From NCBI RefSeq assembly GCF_001656295.1, contig NZ_LXHE01000005.1:1-64000 (forward strand): a DNA stretch of 64,000 nt, given 5' to 3'. Shown piece by piece: positions 16,613 to 25,288 of this stretch. Positions within the stretch are counted from its first letter, which is position 1. Each line of letters starts with the position of its first letter. This DNA comes from Moraxella catarrhalis (GTDB taxonomy: Bacteria; Pseudomonadota; Gammaproteobacteria; Pseudomonadales; Moraxellaceae). The notes beneath the pieces are model-generated. The model had not been told where the DNA came from, ran no database searches, and saw nothing but the letters and a program-made list of their open reading frames with translations. The position numbers were made by a program, and so were the translations under genes.

Positions 16613-16753
16613 ATGACCATTCGTAACCACGCTGCTCGCGCTGCCATCATGGGTAAAGGCGGCAAATTTGCGACCGAAACTGCCAAAGCGAAAAACCGTA
16701 AAGGCAGAAAATCGGCAAAGCAGCAGCTTAAAACCTTTAAAGGCGAGCTGTAA
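16613..16753 (+). CDS. Small basic protein
   Basis: The 46-residue frame starts MTIRNHAARAAIMGKGG, has a perfect AAGGAGG 5 nt before the ATG, and contains about one quarter Lys and Arg (KAKNRKGRKSAKQQLKTFKG). The composition suggests nucleic-acid binding. It diverges from the membrane gene at 16078. No family is recognised. Confidence 0.55.
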   Translation: MTIRNHAARAAIMGKGGKFATETAKAKNRKGRKSAKQQLKTFKGEL

Positions 16754-16782
16754 ACCTGTTTTCATTGATTTGTTAGAGTGAT

Positions 16783-17013
16783 TGTCAACAACCCCACCCT
16801 AAGGGTGAGGCTTGAATAAAGCCTGTTGACTAGCCTTAGCTTTTAGTTAGGCTACGTTATCTTAGTTATCATACCTTGAAATCCTTCACCAGTTTCAAGC
16901 CCTGTGCAGTCGTTGCAAACATCCCTTGGGTAGGGAAGTCAACCTGATTGACAAGCTAAGTACAACATTGGCGAGATGAACGTTACTTGTGCCGTAAGGC
17001 AATAAGGATTGCA
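16783..17013 (+). ncRNA. Putative omega RNA (HEARO-type) upstream of iscB
   Basis: The 230 nt before a truncated iscB hold nested stems. GTCAACA (16784-16790) pairs with TGTTGAC (16824-16830) and encloses CACCCT/AGGGTG (16795-16807). AGCCT (16832-16836) pairs with AGGCT (16849-16853). Further short stems follow (GTCAAcctgaTTGAC; GCCgtaaGGC). IscB proteins use a guide RNA encoded immediately upstream of the gene, with the guide taken from the left flank of the element. Position and structure fit; the sequence was not compared with a covariance model. Confidence 0.55.
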
Positions 17014-17142
17014 ATGTTTAAACAACCCAACTTTAACAAAGTCTTGGTGCTTGATACCAGCAGAAAGCCTTTGATGTCCTGTTGCCCTGCTCGTGCTAGA
17101 AAGCTTTTGAAGAGTGGTATAGCATCTTTGTTTACACCTTAA
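17014..17142 (+). pseudogene. iscB: iscB, truncated after the PLMP domain
   Basis: An ATG at 17014 starts MFKQPNFNKVLVLDTS, then RKPLMSCCPARARKLLKSG. This is the N-terminal PLMP domain of IscB, the RNA-guided HNH/RuvC nuclease of IS200/IS605-like elements. The frame stops at 17140 after 42 residues, exactly where IS5-like transposase sequence begins, so the RuvC and HNH domains are lost. An intact IscB is about 400-500 residues. The upstream RNA region remains, which is unusual for so short a remnant. Confidence 0.65.
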
Positions 17143-17535
17143 AGATACAAGTCATTTACCATACAGTACATAAAAAAATCATCAGCATCCATACCCATAA
17201 AGGCTGTGTTCATGATGTGAGTATAGCCAGACAACACCTAGCAGAGCTTTATGTTTATCCCTTTGTACTTGCGGACAAAGGATATATTGGTTTAGAACAT
17301 CAAGGATTACTCACACAATCCAAGAAAAGAAAAAACCAAACACAAGATAAACTTATCAAGAAAACCAACAAAGAGATTGGTAAAAGACGTATTGTAATAG
17401 AATACATCAACCGCAAGCTTAAATTGTTTAAAATCCTAAGCACACCCTATAGAAACAGACATAAACGCTTTCATCTAAGAGCCAATCTAATTGCAGGGAT
17501 TGTGAATGCTATGCAAAGATGACTTTCAAAGGAGG
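17137..17535 (+). pseudogene. IS5-like transposase, middle and C-terminal fragment
   Basis: The frame runs from YTLKIQVIYHTVHKKIISIH through KGCVHDVSIARQHLAELY and FVLADKGYIGLEHQG to IAGIVNAMQR. It matches the central and C-terminal part of an IS5-group DDE transposase. The N-terminal third is missing and replaced by iscB. The missing part exists in the second copy at 19400-19845. The end GACTTTCAAAGGAGG resembles that copy's end, GACTTTTACGGGAGG. Confidence 0.7.
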
Positions 17536-17616
17536 GTTGTTATGTAAGTTTACTTTGGCAAGTGGATTGAATTGTAATTTTGGATACCTTACTTAGTTTA
17601 ACCAAGCCCAGTCCTT

Positions 17617-19203
17617 TCAATAGCCCAACAGCAACCCATTAACTACCCCCACCAACCGCTCCCATAGCTCATCATCACCCAAAAGTTCGTATTCCTTGAC
17701 AAGTTTATTACTTCTAACGCCTTTATTGTCAAGAATACTTCTGATGATACGATCAGCATCTTGATTGCTCATCTCGATGACTTCTTTAACCTCTTGGCGT
17801 GTTTTATCGTAGGTTCTAAGATAAGCGGATTCTTCTACCATATCTATACCAATAACTTGCCTCATAAGCTCTGATAAATACTGCGTATGAGCAGTCAAGT
17901 CCATATATTGCCATAGACTTTGCGTGTTTTTGTCCGTCTGTATCACAAGATTGCTTTTGATACCATCTGCATAAGTGGTTGGTTTGCCGGTAAAGTGGTA
18001 CTTATCCTCTAAACTTTGCATTAAGGGCTTGGAGATGATATCCAAAATGGCATCATAGGCACGCTTGGTGGCAGGACTGTCAATGATGGCTTTGGAGATG
18101 GGCAAAATCATAGGGTCATCAGTCTGCCCATCTCGCCTTAATACATCATTCATCAAAAAACGATGAATGCGTCCATTGCCGTCTGCTAATGGGTGTATGT
18201 AGACAAAACCAAAGGCAATGACCGCACTTCTCATCAGAGAGGATTGTCCCTTTGTACTTTCAAAAAATGCGTTAAGCCCTTCTAGCTTTGATGGTACCTC
18301 TTCACAAGGTGGAGCGATATAATGTACAATCTCTTTAGCGTGGCGATAATTGCTCTCGCCCACAAATACAGGCGACTGTCTAAGCCCAAAATGTTTAATA
18401 CTAATACTTTTACCAATAATTGCCTCTTGCAGTACACCCAATCGCTCATTAGATAAGGGAATTTCACCCTGCCCAACTTGCTCTGCTATCACCCTGGCAA
18501 ATCGCTCAATGCGACTTTCTTGACCACCCTCCCCCTCAATGGCAAAGCTGGCACGACTTTCACGCAAGGTAATCCACACCGAAGCACGCACCAATAAATC
18601 CTCGCCAAACTCCTGCCTAAGCTGGGTCAAATGCTCCTTAACATCAAAGTCAATGGCGGATAATAGCATTGGTGTCTTGACCACCATTGGAGCAAAGTCC
18701 TTAGTACCTGCAATATTATTGTTCACTCGCCATCGATTATCTTTAATGGGGGTATTTGCCACCACCACTTTATCGCCATCTAAGACATCGACATAGCCAC
18801 CGCCAATGTCAGACGGCGGTTCTAAACGCTCATCTGTCAGCCACTCATACAAAAAAGCCACCCTTCTGGCGTAGCGACCTGTTGGTTCAGCATTGACCCA
18901 ATCTTGGATAAGTCTGCCATCTATCTTATAAAACAATCTAGCCAAAAATTCTAGGGTGGGTATTTCATTTTTTAGATAAAAGGTAAGATGAGCTGCCACA
19001 TTATCGCCCAAACGGGTACGGGCAGGATAGATTTCTTGGGTATAATGCCCTTCTGTGAGAGTACGACGGCTTGCACCAATTTGACTAATCACATAAGGCT
19101 TTACCCATAAGCGTATGTCAAAATGATACGACAGCCAGAGTACACCCAGCATATCTTGTGGGTCTGTGGTTGGGGAAATGATGTTGGAGGGTATTATGGT
19201 CAT
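17617..19203 (-). CDS. Fic family AMP-transferase
   Basis: The 528-residue protein has the Fic core HPLADGNGRIHRFL, about residues 327-340 (family motif HxFx(D/E)GNGRxxR), with His and the anion-binding loop intact. Fic enzymes transfer AMP from ATP to Ser, Thr or Tyr of target proteins. Upstream in the chain, SFAIEG matches the class II inhibitory motif (S/T)xxxE(G/N), which blocks ATP orientation. The C-terminus looks like a winged helix (DADRIIRSILDNKGVRSNKL). It stands alone and is flanked on both sides by IS5-like fragments. Targets are unknown. Confidence 0.85.
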   Translation of the reverse strand: MTIIPSNIISPTTDPQDMLGVLWLSYHFDIRLWVKPYVISQIGASRRTLTEGHYTQEIYPARTRLGDNVAAHLTFYLKNEIPTLEFLARLFYKIDGRLIQDWVNAEPTGRYARRVAFLYEWLTDERLEPPSDIGGGYVDVLDGDKVVVANTPIKDNRWRVNNNIAGTKDFAPMVVKTPMLLSAIDFDVKEHLTQLRQEFGEDLLVRASVWITLRESRASFAIEGEGGQESRIERFARVIAEQVGQGEIPLSNERLGVLQEAIIGKSISIKHFGLRQSPVFVGESNYRHAKEIVHYIAPPCEEVPSKLEGLNAFFESTKGQSSLMRSAVIAFGFVYIHPLADGNGRIHRFLMNDVLRRDGQTDDPMILPISKAIIDSPATKRAYDAILDIISKPLMQSLEDKYHFTGKPTTYADGIKSNLVIQTDKNTQSLWQYMDLTAHTQYLSELMRQVIGIDMVEESAYLRTYDKTRQEVKEVIEMSNQDADRIIRSILDNKGVRSNKLVKEYELLGDDELWERLVGVVNGLLLGY

Positions 19204-19399
19204 TATTGTCGCTTATCTGCCATTTTAATCAGTTTTGGCAAATTTTAGCACAAAATGATTTTAAGCGATACAAAATAATAATATTTTGGGGTATTTTGTG
19301 CATTTTGATTATGAAATTTACTTAATAGCTTGAGTTTTGTTAATTTAATACAAGCGATATAGCAATATACTGTGCTATTTAAAAGTTAATACATCAAAT

Positions 19400-19845
19400 G
19401 TCCTGCGAAAGTAAAAACCATACTATACTACACCCAATCCCACTTTGCTTTATCCTAAGATGAGATATGAAAATCTACAATACTACGATGACAAATTCTT
19501 TAAATGTTTAACAGGTGTTAATAAAGATTTATTTGCTCAAATGATTAATGTACTAAAACACAGTGAAAGCCTTAATAAAGAAACATCACGCCCAATCATA
19601 CACAAACCAAACAGACATCATCAGACTATGTCATCATTGATGTGACGGGATGCCCCATAGAACATCCTAAAAAAGCAAAGGCATTACTATAGTGGCAAAC
19701 AAAAACAACACACCTTAAGCTTAAATTGTTTAAAACCTTAAGCATACCCTATAGAAACAGATATAATCGCTTTCATCTAAGAGCCGATCTAATTGCAGGG
19801 ATTGTGAATGCTATGCAAAGATGACTTTTACGGGAGGTTTATTGA
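19400..19845 (+). pseudogene. IS5-like element remnant with internal deletion
   Basis: The frame MRYENLQYYDDKFFKCLTGV (from 19460) is the N-terminal helix-turn-helix part of an IS5-group transposase. It leads to VIIDVTGCPIEHPKKAKA, then a frameshift and a deletion that joins HTLK to KLKLFKTLSIPYRNR, and ends IAGIVNAMQR. The deleted middle is what survives at 17137-17535. The left end CCTGCGAAAGT and right end GACTTTTACGGGAGG look like weak inverted repeats. Confidence 0.7.
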
Positions 19846-19916
19846 TTAAAAGATACCGCTCAATGTGACATGGTTGAGATATTGACCCACTCCCACCATG
19901 TACCGCTCAACTATTT

Positions 19917-20051
19917 TCAAACAACCTCCAAGAGAGTTTTGTTAAAAAACTGTCGTTCTTTTTCGACAGGGCTTAGGTAGTTATTAAAGCTGTGGGGTCT
20001 GATTTGACTGTAATAGCCAAGGATATAACTTGCCACATCTGCGTTTGCTTC
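19917..20051 (-). pseudogene. IS3-family transposase C-terminal fragment
   Basis: On the minus strand the frame reads ANADVASYILGYYSQIRPHS, NNYLSPVEKERQFF, and ends LLEVV. This is the integrase C-terminus of IS3/IS150-type transposases (YYNxxRPHxxLxYLSP). It starts abruptly at a 16-bp palindrome, so the rest was lost or displaced there. Confidence 0.7.
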
Positions 20052-20091
20052 ATGACGCACTCCCCTTACCAAAGCAAGGGGAGTGCGTCAT
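20052..20091. repeat. 16-bp perfect palindromic hairpin
   Basis: ATGACGCACTCCCCTT (20052-20067) is the exact inverse of 20076-20091, with an 8-nt loop. No T-run follows. It truncates the IS3 fragment and resembles the end hairpins of IS200/IS605-type elements; the hairpin at 8858-8895 is comparable. Confidence 0.6.
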
Positions 20092-20212
20092 AAACTAACC
20101 TTTCTTTAGTGTTAGTCACAATAGTTTGGTTTTGTTCTTGGCGAGACTTTGTCAAAATTTGTTGAGCTTGGAGTGCTTTTTGTGATTCTTGACTGACGAT
20201 TTTAAATGGTGA

Positions 20213-20319
20213 TTATATTTCAATATTAGCAGTTCGGTCGATGACATTTTGTGTAGAAGCACAACCTAAGATTGAAAAAATGCCATGCTAACAGCAAAAA
20301 CTAAAGGGATTTTTTTCAT
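20213..20319 (-). pseudogene. Small lipoprotein gene, frameshifted
   Basis: An ATG at 20319 opens MKKIPLVFAVSMAFF. The frame then stops, while the next frame continues ILGCASTQNVIDRTANIEI. ILGC is a lipobox, so the intact product was a lipoprotein of about 35 residues or more. The slip lies at a T6 run. No function is recognised. Confidence 0.45.
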
Positions 20320-20448
20320 GAAATATTACCTTTAAAAAGCTTATGAGAGGTGCTGAAAATCAGCAATTAAATGATACCACATTAAGAAAATTTTGTAACT
20401 AATATAAAAATCCTTACACTATTAGAATACCATGTATCCCAGTAAAAA

Positions 20449-20789
20449 ATGGTAATTTAAACCCTGAAATGGTAAAAAAATTAATTTTATGGTCATTTTA
20501 CAAGAAAAATGGCGAAATTCAAACAAAAACGGTAATTAAAAAAAACAAACTGGCGTTTTAAATTAAAATATGGCTAAACAAATCAAAATATGGCATTTAA
20601 AATTTAAAAAAGGCATTTCATTTAAAGAAATGGCAATTTTAAGCAATAAAAGGTAAAAATAAAGAAAATATGGCAATTTTATAAAGATTTTGGTCATTTT
20701 ATAAAAAATATGGCAATTTAAAACCCAAAATGGTAATTATTTGGCAAAAGTGGTAAAAAGAATCAAAAAATGGTAAAAATAGAGCTTAT
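20449..20789 (+). repeat. Array of 17 degenerate 20-bp units
   Basis: An NTGG or NAGG core recurs with exact 20-bp spacing at 20449, 20469, 20489, 20509 and 20529, then after one 21-bp step at 20550, 20570, 20590 and on every 20 bp to 20770. The loose consensus is ATGG(T/C)AATTTTAAANAAAAA. Only the GG and the A/T pattern are conserved; the rest varies. The stretch has no coding frame (20 is not a multiple of 3). Twenty bp is close to two helical turns, so a protein could bind one face along 340 bp, as in iterons or partition centromeres. Confidence 0.75.
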
Positions 20790-20888
20790 GCACAATATAC
20801 GCTAAATAATATATTTCAAAAATAAGGTATTTAAAACTAGCTGTAACAGGGGATTTTTACAAATCAAGACCGCAAAAAACTGTGAATT

Positions 20889-20914
20889 AAAAAACACCCT
20901 TTTTAAGGGTGTTT
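20889..20914 (-). terminator. Rho-independent terminator
   Basis: AAACACCCTT (20892-20901) pairs with AAGGGTGTTT (20905-20914). On the minus strand a T-run follows the stem. It lies just after the stop of the gene fragment at 20931-21066 and would terminate that transcript. Confidence 0.75.
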
Positions 20915-20930
20915 CGTTACTTGGCAACTA

Positions 20931-21066
20931 TCAAAAACAATTCATACGATTGTTGTCTTTCGCACCACTTTCCGCATAAACCTGATTTTCAGCCTTATAA
21001 TCATCTTCATTCACCTCAAAAGTTTGCTCTGGTGATACCACTTGTGAAGCGGCATCATCGTCTTTG
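20931..21066 (-). pseudogene. C-terminal fragment of an unrecognised gene
   Basis: The minus-strand frame DDDAASQVVSPEQTFEVNED continues to DNNRMNCF and TGA, with a terminator 17 nt beyond. The upstream part is missing; plus-strand cdiA sequence begins at its truncated end. It marks a rearrangement junction. The acidic composition gives no family. Confidence 0.4.
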
Positions 21067-21067
21067 T

Positions 21068-23708
21068 CAGGGTATTAAAGATGATGACCGTATTAAATTA
21101 CTTGAAGGTGAGATTGGCACACTTAAGAACCAAATTGACACCCTAAAGCGCGATACGGTCTATCAACAAATACTAGCTAGCCACAACAAGCAACTGATAA
21201 ACTTGCTGATTTGGAAGCTAAAAATGCACAAAGTCCTATTGCTGATTACAAAGAACAAAAAGAAGCACTGAATAAACAGCTTGCCAAGAGTGTGCAAGAT
21301 GAACTGGTTCGTCGTCAAGAGCTGAAAATCACATTCAAGCCTGATGAACTGGCACAAGAAATCACCAAGCTCAATAAATCTCTCAAGATTGCCAACACCG
21401 AATTTACAGGCGTAGAAAATGCAGGAGCAAACCTTGCCACAACCGATGGCGAAATTCGCCTGATCAGTGCTGGTGGTATTGCTGTTCAGATGGCAAATCT
21501 ACAAGCAGATAATGGCAAAGTGCAGATGGCAGCCCTTGGCTTTCAAGGTCAAACACGGCAAGTGATTGATGAGATTAGTCGCACTGCCCTACTTCATCCG
21601 CTACTTGGTAAGAAAACTGGTAATACAGATATACAAACCATCAATGCTATCATTGACAAACTTGTGTTTGATCAAGCTGCCTTTGATGATGATAACAAAC
21701 TTAGCGAGCATAAAACCAAACTCAAAAGTACCTATGCAGCCGCTTTGGGTGGTGATACCAACAAATTTACTGAGTTTAAGCAGCTATTATCACAAATACC
21801 ACCCGTCCAAAACATCGATATCATGATTAGTATTGAGGGTTTGCACGATGTCTATGAGCGTGGTGAATTTGGCAATGACGCTTATGCACTGCATAAAATT
21901 ATCAGCCAAGCACCATCACAACCAAAGATGGTATTGTCATCCAAGCCATTAGCAATCCCCAAACAGGCAACCCTTCAGCACAGCCAGCATCAGACAGCAA
22001 CATCTTGCTGATAGGCGGCACTTATCAAGCAGGCGATGCTGGCATTACCATCCAAAGTGCTGGCAGTACCATGCTACAAGCTGGTCAAGACAGTATCTAT
22101 GACAAAGAAACACAAGTCAGCAAACGAGGTAAAATTAAGAGAAAAACCACGGTTACAACCACCACCGAACAAATCGCCAATGGTGAGGCAGTTAAGTTAA
22201 ACGCCAACGCCATCACAGTGCAGGCGAATGACAATCTATATGCCTACGCCACCGAATTTAATGCACCAGCAGGTCAAATTCAGCTTAAATCTGGTGAGGC
22301 TTTGGGTCTTTGTGCTGTCTAAGAAGTGGATGTCAAAGAAGTGGCGTCTAAAACCACCTCTAGCTTTATCGGCATTAAATACAAAAAATCAAGCACTAAA
22401 GAAAGCAAACAAATCATCAGCGAGCTGCCAACCAGCTTGATTGCTGATTATAACCAAATTCAGTCAGGAAGCAACACTCGCTTACAGGGTACTCGCTTTG
22501 CCAGTCTACAAGGAGCAAGTATCACTGCTGGTGTTGGGGATAACGCAGTGGCTGATGCTAAGATCATCCTAGACACCATCAGTACAACCGTCAGCGTCAG
22601 TCAATCTCGCCAATTTGAAAATCTAGTTTGGCAATCCATTTTAAAGTCAGGCAACACCAATGAAGATGCCAAGCTGCCCTCATTCATTGGTGTTGCCCCT
22701 ACTCTCAATGCCACTGGTGGTCTGGCTGTACAAGTGCCCATCAAAAAACACGAGGCAGATAATCCTGAGCATCTGGTCAATGTACTAAACCGACTAAGCA
22801 CAGAGCCGGGATTTGATTATTTACAAGATATCATCCATCGTGATGATGTGGACTTTACCGCCCTTAGGCTTGCCCAAGAAAACTGGGATTATAAAGAAGA
22901 GGGTTTAACTGCTGGCGGGGCGGCACTGCTGGCGATTGCTTTGTCGGTGGCAACGGCTGGTGGTGGTGTAGCTTCGCTAAGCTCGGTGGGTATATCCGTC
23001 ACAGTAGGTTCTGCGACAGCGACCATGGTAAACGCCGCCTTTACCCCCTTGGTCACCCAAGCAGGCACCACTCTGGTCAATAACAAAGGTGATGTCAATA
23101 AAACCCTCAAAGACTTAGGCAAATCACAAACTGCCAAGAACATGGCAAAAGCAATGCTAACAGCTGGGGTGACTGCCAATCTGGATAAATTCTTAGGTCA
23201 AACCCTAAAAATAGATACCTCTGCTGCCGCCACCATCGGTGACAAATTCACTCGCGCCTTTGTACAAGGTACAGGGCTTGCTTTGACGGATAGCTTAATC
23301 TATGGCGAAAGTCTAGAGGAGTCACTAAAAAGACATCTGACCAATCAACTGGTTGATACCGCCACCGCTGGTCTATATACTTATGGTGTTAAACCATTAG
23401 ATATCAATGATGCAGCCTTTATGAGTAATATTGCTCACAAGCTTGCTGCAGGCTTAACAGGCTGCGTTTCAGCTGCCGCTAAAAAACAAGACTGTGAAGC
23501 AGGTGCTGTGGGTAGTATCATCGGTGAGATGGTTGGGGATTGGTTAGTAACAGGAGAGTTAAGACAGCGATTTGAATCAGGTGAGATAAAACCAGGCTCA
23601 GATGACTACAATAAAGTATTAAACACCGCTCGCCTTACCGCAGGTACGATCGCCCTACTGTATGACTTTGATGTGGATGTGGCGGTGGGCGGTGCTGGGT
23701 CGGATTAG
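21068..23708 (+). pseudogene. FhaB/CdiA-type adhesin, decayed
   Basis: Four pieces in three frames make one protein: LLEGEIGTLKNQIDTLKR, then VENAGANLATTDGEIRL, then LLIGGTYQAGDAGITIQSAG, then an in-frame TAA at 22321, then a 460-residue piece. They show FhaB-type repeats (TAGVGDNAVADAKIILDTIS) and a DUF637 hemagglutinin domain (LTAGGAALLAIALSVATAGG; GVTANLDKFLGQ). The end MSNIAHKLAAGLTGCVSAAA leads toward the pretoxin region, but it stops at VGGAGSD before any VENN. At least two frameshifts and one nonsense codon are present. N-terminus, secretion domain and toxin are absent. It is the only long cdiA-like sequence on the plus strand. Confidence 0.8.
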
Positions 23709-24348
23709 TTGTCGCATTTTTAATGTTGTGTTGGTTTTTCCTTTAGCATATCATGCTGTTGTTAGATAGTGCGTAAGTTCTATTAACACATGAAATTGTA
23801 AAACAAGCACTGATACTAGACAGTGCCGAAAACACAGGCATAAAGCCCGATCAAAGACACCGCAAAGCCGTTTATAATGTGCTAAGACCACTGATAAACA
23901 AGGCTTAGTCATCCAAACAAGGACAAGCAAGGTAAAAACACGCTATCAGTGGGCAGCAAACACCTAAAAATCAGCTAAACCCATTAAAAGCAATAAGAAA
24001 TCAAAGAAAAAGTAGCCAAAGGGCTGCTTTTATTGTGGTTGGTTTTGTTCAGGTGCTACATAATGGCGCATATTTCTTTGAAGAACTTTTTTGTTATTGT
24101 GGATGATTTTGGATGATATTGCTCGGTTTATGGAATTAACCAAACCTGAAAAAGCTTCAATTATAAAGGTTTTTGATCTTTTAATTCGTTATTTTGTTTT
24201 AGGATAGTCAAAAAATTTGTTTTATAATTATATGAAAATATTTATTTATTCTCATATTACCTTTGGTAAAAATACTTTTTTTATTAGAAATTTGGTTGCG
24301 ACTTTCGCCCAATGGATAAGTTAGAATCTACTAATATCTTACATATCA
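23709..24348. other. Intergenic stretch with one gene scrap
   Basis: No full gene is visible. A plus-strand open stretch at 23788-23908 (EIVKQALILDSAENTGIKPD, ending RPLINKA) looks like the end of a lost gene. A dispersed repeat sits at 24010-24068. The rest is AT-rich and shows nothing recognisable. Confidence 0.4.
24010..24068 (+). repeat. Dispersed terminator-linked repeat, copy 2
   Basis: A hairpin AGTAGCC/GGGCTGCT with T-run is followed by GTGGTTGGTTTTGTTCAG and GTGCTACATAATGGCG, matching copies at 10242-10310 (inverted) and 37457-37513. Here it lies between the decayed cdiA and a small hypothetical gene. Confidence 0.6.
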
Positions 24349-24705
24349 ATGTTTAGTTACGCTGCTCGTTATAGACAAAACAAAAGTGTCAATCTAATCA
24401 CGCAGGTGGGCACTCAATTTCAAAAAAGCATACATAGAAAAAAAAGACCACCATTGAGTGATGCCCATGCCATCAATCTTGCAAAAAAAGCAGTGGCTGA
24501 TGGATGGTTGCCAAGTAGGCAGGCGCAAATCGAAATGGAGATGAAAAAACGGCAAGAGAAAAACACCATTACCAGTTTTTTATCTGATGATGAACTGTTG
24601 GCGAAAGGTGAACCAAATCCTAATGATTATGCGGATTATGCCCAGTATACTAGAGATTTGTTTCGATACAATGGGCTTATAAATCAATTGCATGTTTATA
24701 AGTAA
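24349..24705 (+). CDS. Hypothetical protein
   Basis: The 118-residue, basic and soluble protein starts MFSYAARYRQNKSVNLI. Internal Lys/Arg-rich helical stretches are visible (IEMEMKKRQEKNTITSFLSD). No family, signal or span is recognised. It follows AT-rich DNA and a dispersed repeat and precedes a HINT fragment on the other strand. It could be a cassette-encoded protein, but no toxin neighbour is visible. Confidence 0.45.
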   Translation: MFSYAARYRQNKSVNLITQVGTQFQKSIHRKKRPPLSDAHAINLAKKAVADGWLPSRQAQIEMEMKKRQEKNTITSFLSDDELLAKGEPNPNDYADYAQYTRDLFRYNGLINQLHVYK

Positions 24706-24801
24706 GGTGATTTATATGTAAACCCCATCAATTGATTTTCAGATCAATCACACCCAACCAAACAGGCCTTAAATAAGACCTGTTACTGTTTGTATGATGA
24801 A

Positions 24802-24890
24802 TCACACCCCATATTCACCAATATGGTAGGTGTGGAAGTCATCTACTTCAAAGTTATAGACGGTGTCGGTGTGGTTTTGATATTTATCTA
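24802..24890 (-). pseudogene. Pretoxin HINT domain fragment
   Basis: The minus-strand frame KYQNHTDTVYNFEVDDFHTY continues to HIGEYGV and a stop. This is the C-terminal signature of pretoxin HINT (intein-like) domains (VYNFEVxxxHTYxVGxxGVxVHN), which release toxin tips in polymorphic toxins. Only the last 29 residues remain, joined to the broken gajB at about 24884-24890. Confidence 0.65.
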
Positions 24891-25288
24891 GGGTTTATAT
24901 TTTTTAGCCCAAGGACTAAAATCAAACCGAGAATAATCCTCTCCAACTTGTGAAAATACATGTAAGAAAAATCAAATAAGATTTTTTGGCTTCTAAAATA
25001 TTCATTAAACGCCAATACATGATGTAACAAGAATGAATGAAATGTCATAGCAATAATTTGACTTCCATTCAATTCTTTTACTTTTTTCAAAATATCACCA
25101 GCACTTTTGTTAGTAAAACTAATAATTGCAATATTTTTCCAAGGTTTAATTCCTTTGGTCTGATTGATTGCTCTTCTAACCAATGTATTAGTTTTTCCCG
25201 AACCCGCATTAGCAATAATCATGGCTGATGAAAATTGTTCTGGCTCAACGATATCTTTTTGCTCATCTGTTAGATTAAAATTATTCAT
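24884..25288 (-). pseudogene. gajB: gajB (UvrD-like helicase of Gabija), truncated
   Basis: The product starts MNNFNLTDEQKDIVEPEQFS and has the superfamily 1 P-loop IANAGSGKTNTLVRRA, motif Ia AIISFTNKSAG and a MTFHSF segment. These are the first 120 or so residues of a UvrD/PcrA-like helicase of about 500 residues. It ends at a junction with a HINT fragment. Its start overlaps the stop of the OLD-type nuclease gene, which is the Gabija gajA-gajB order. Motifs II to VI are lost, so it cannot be active. Confidence 0.7.

Noticed and set aside
20449-20789. CRISPR array
   Set aside because: The units are 20 bp with no conserved repeat and no distinct spacers, and no cas gene is near.
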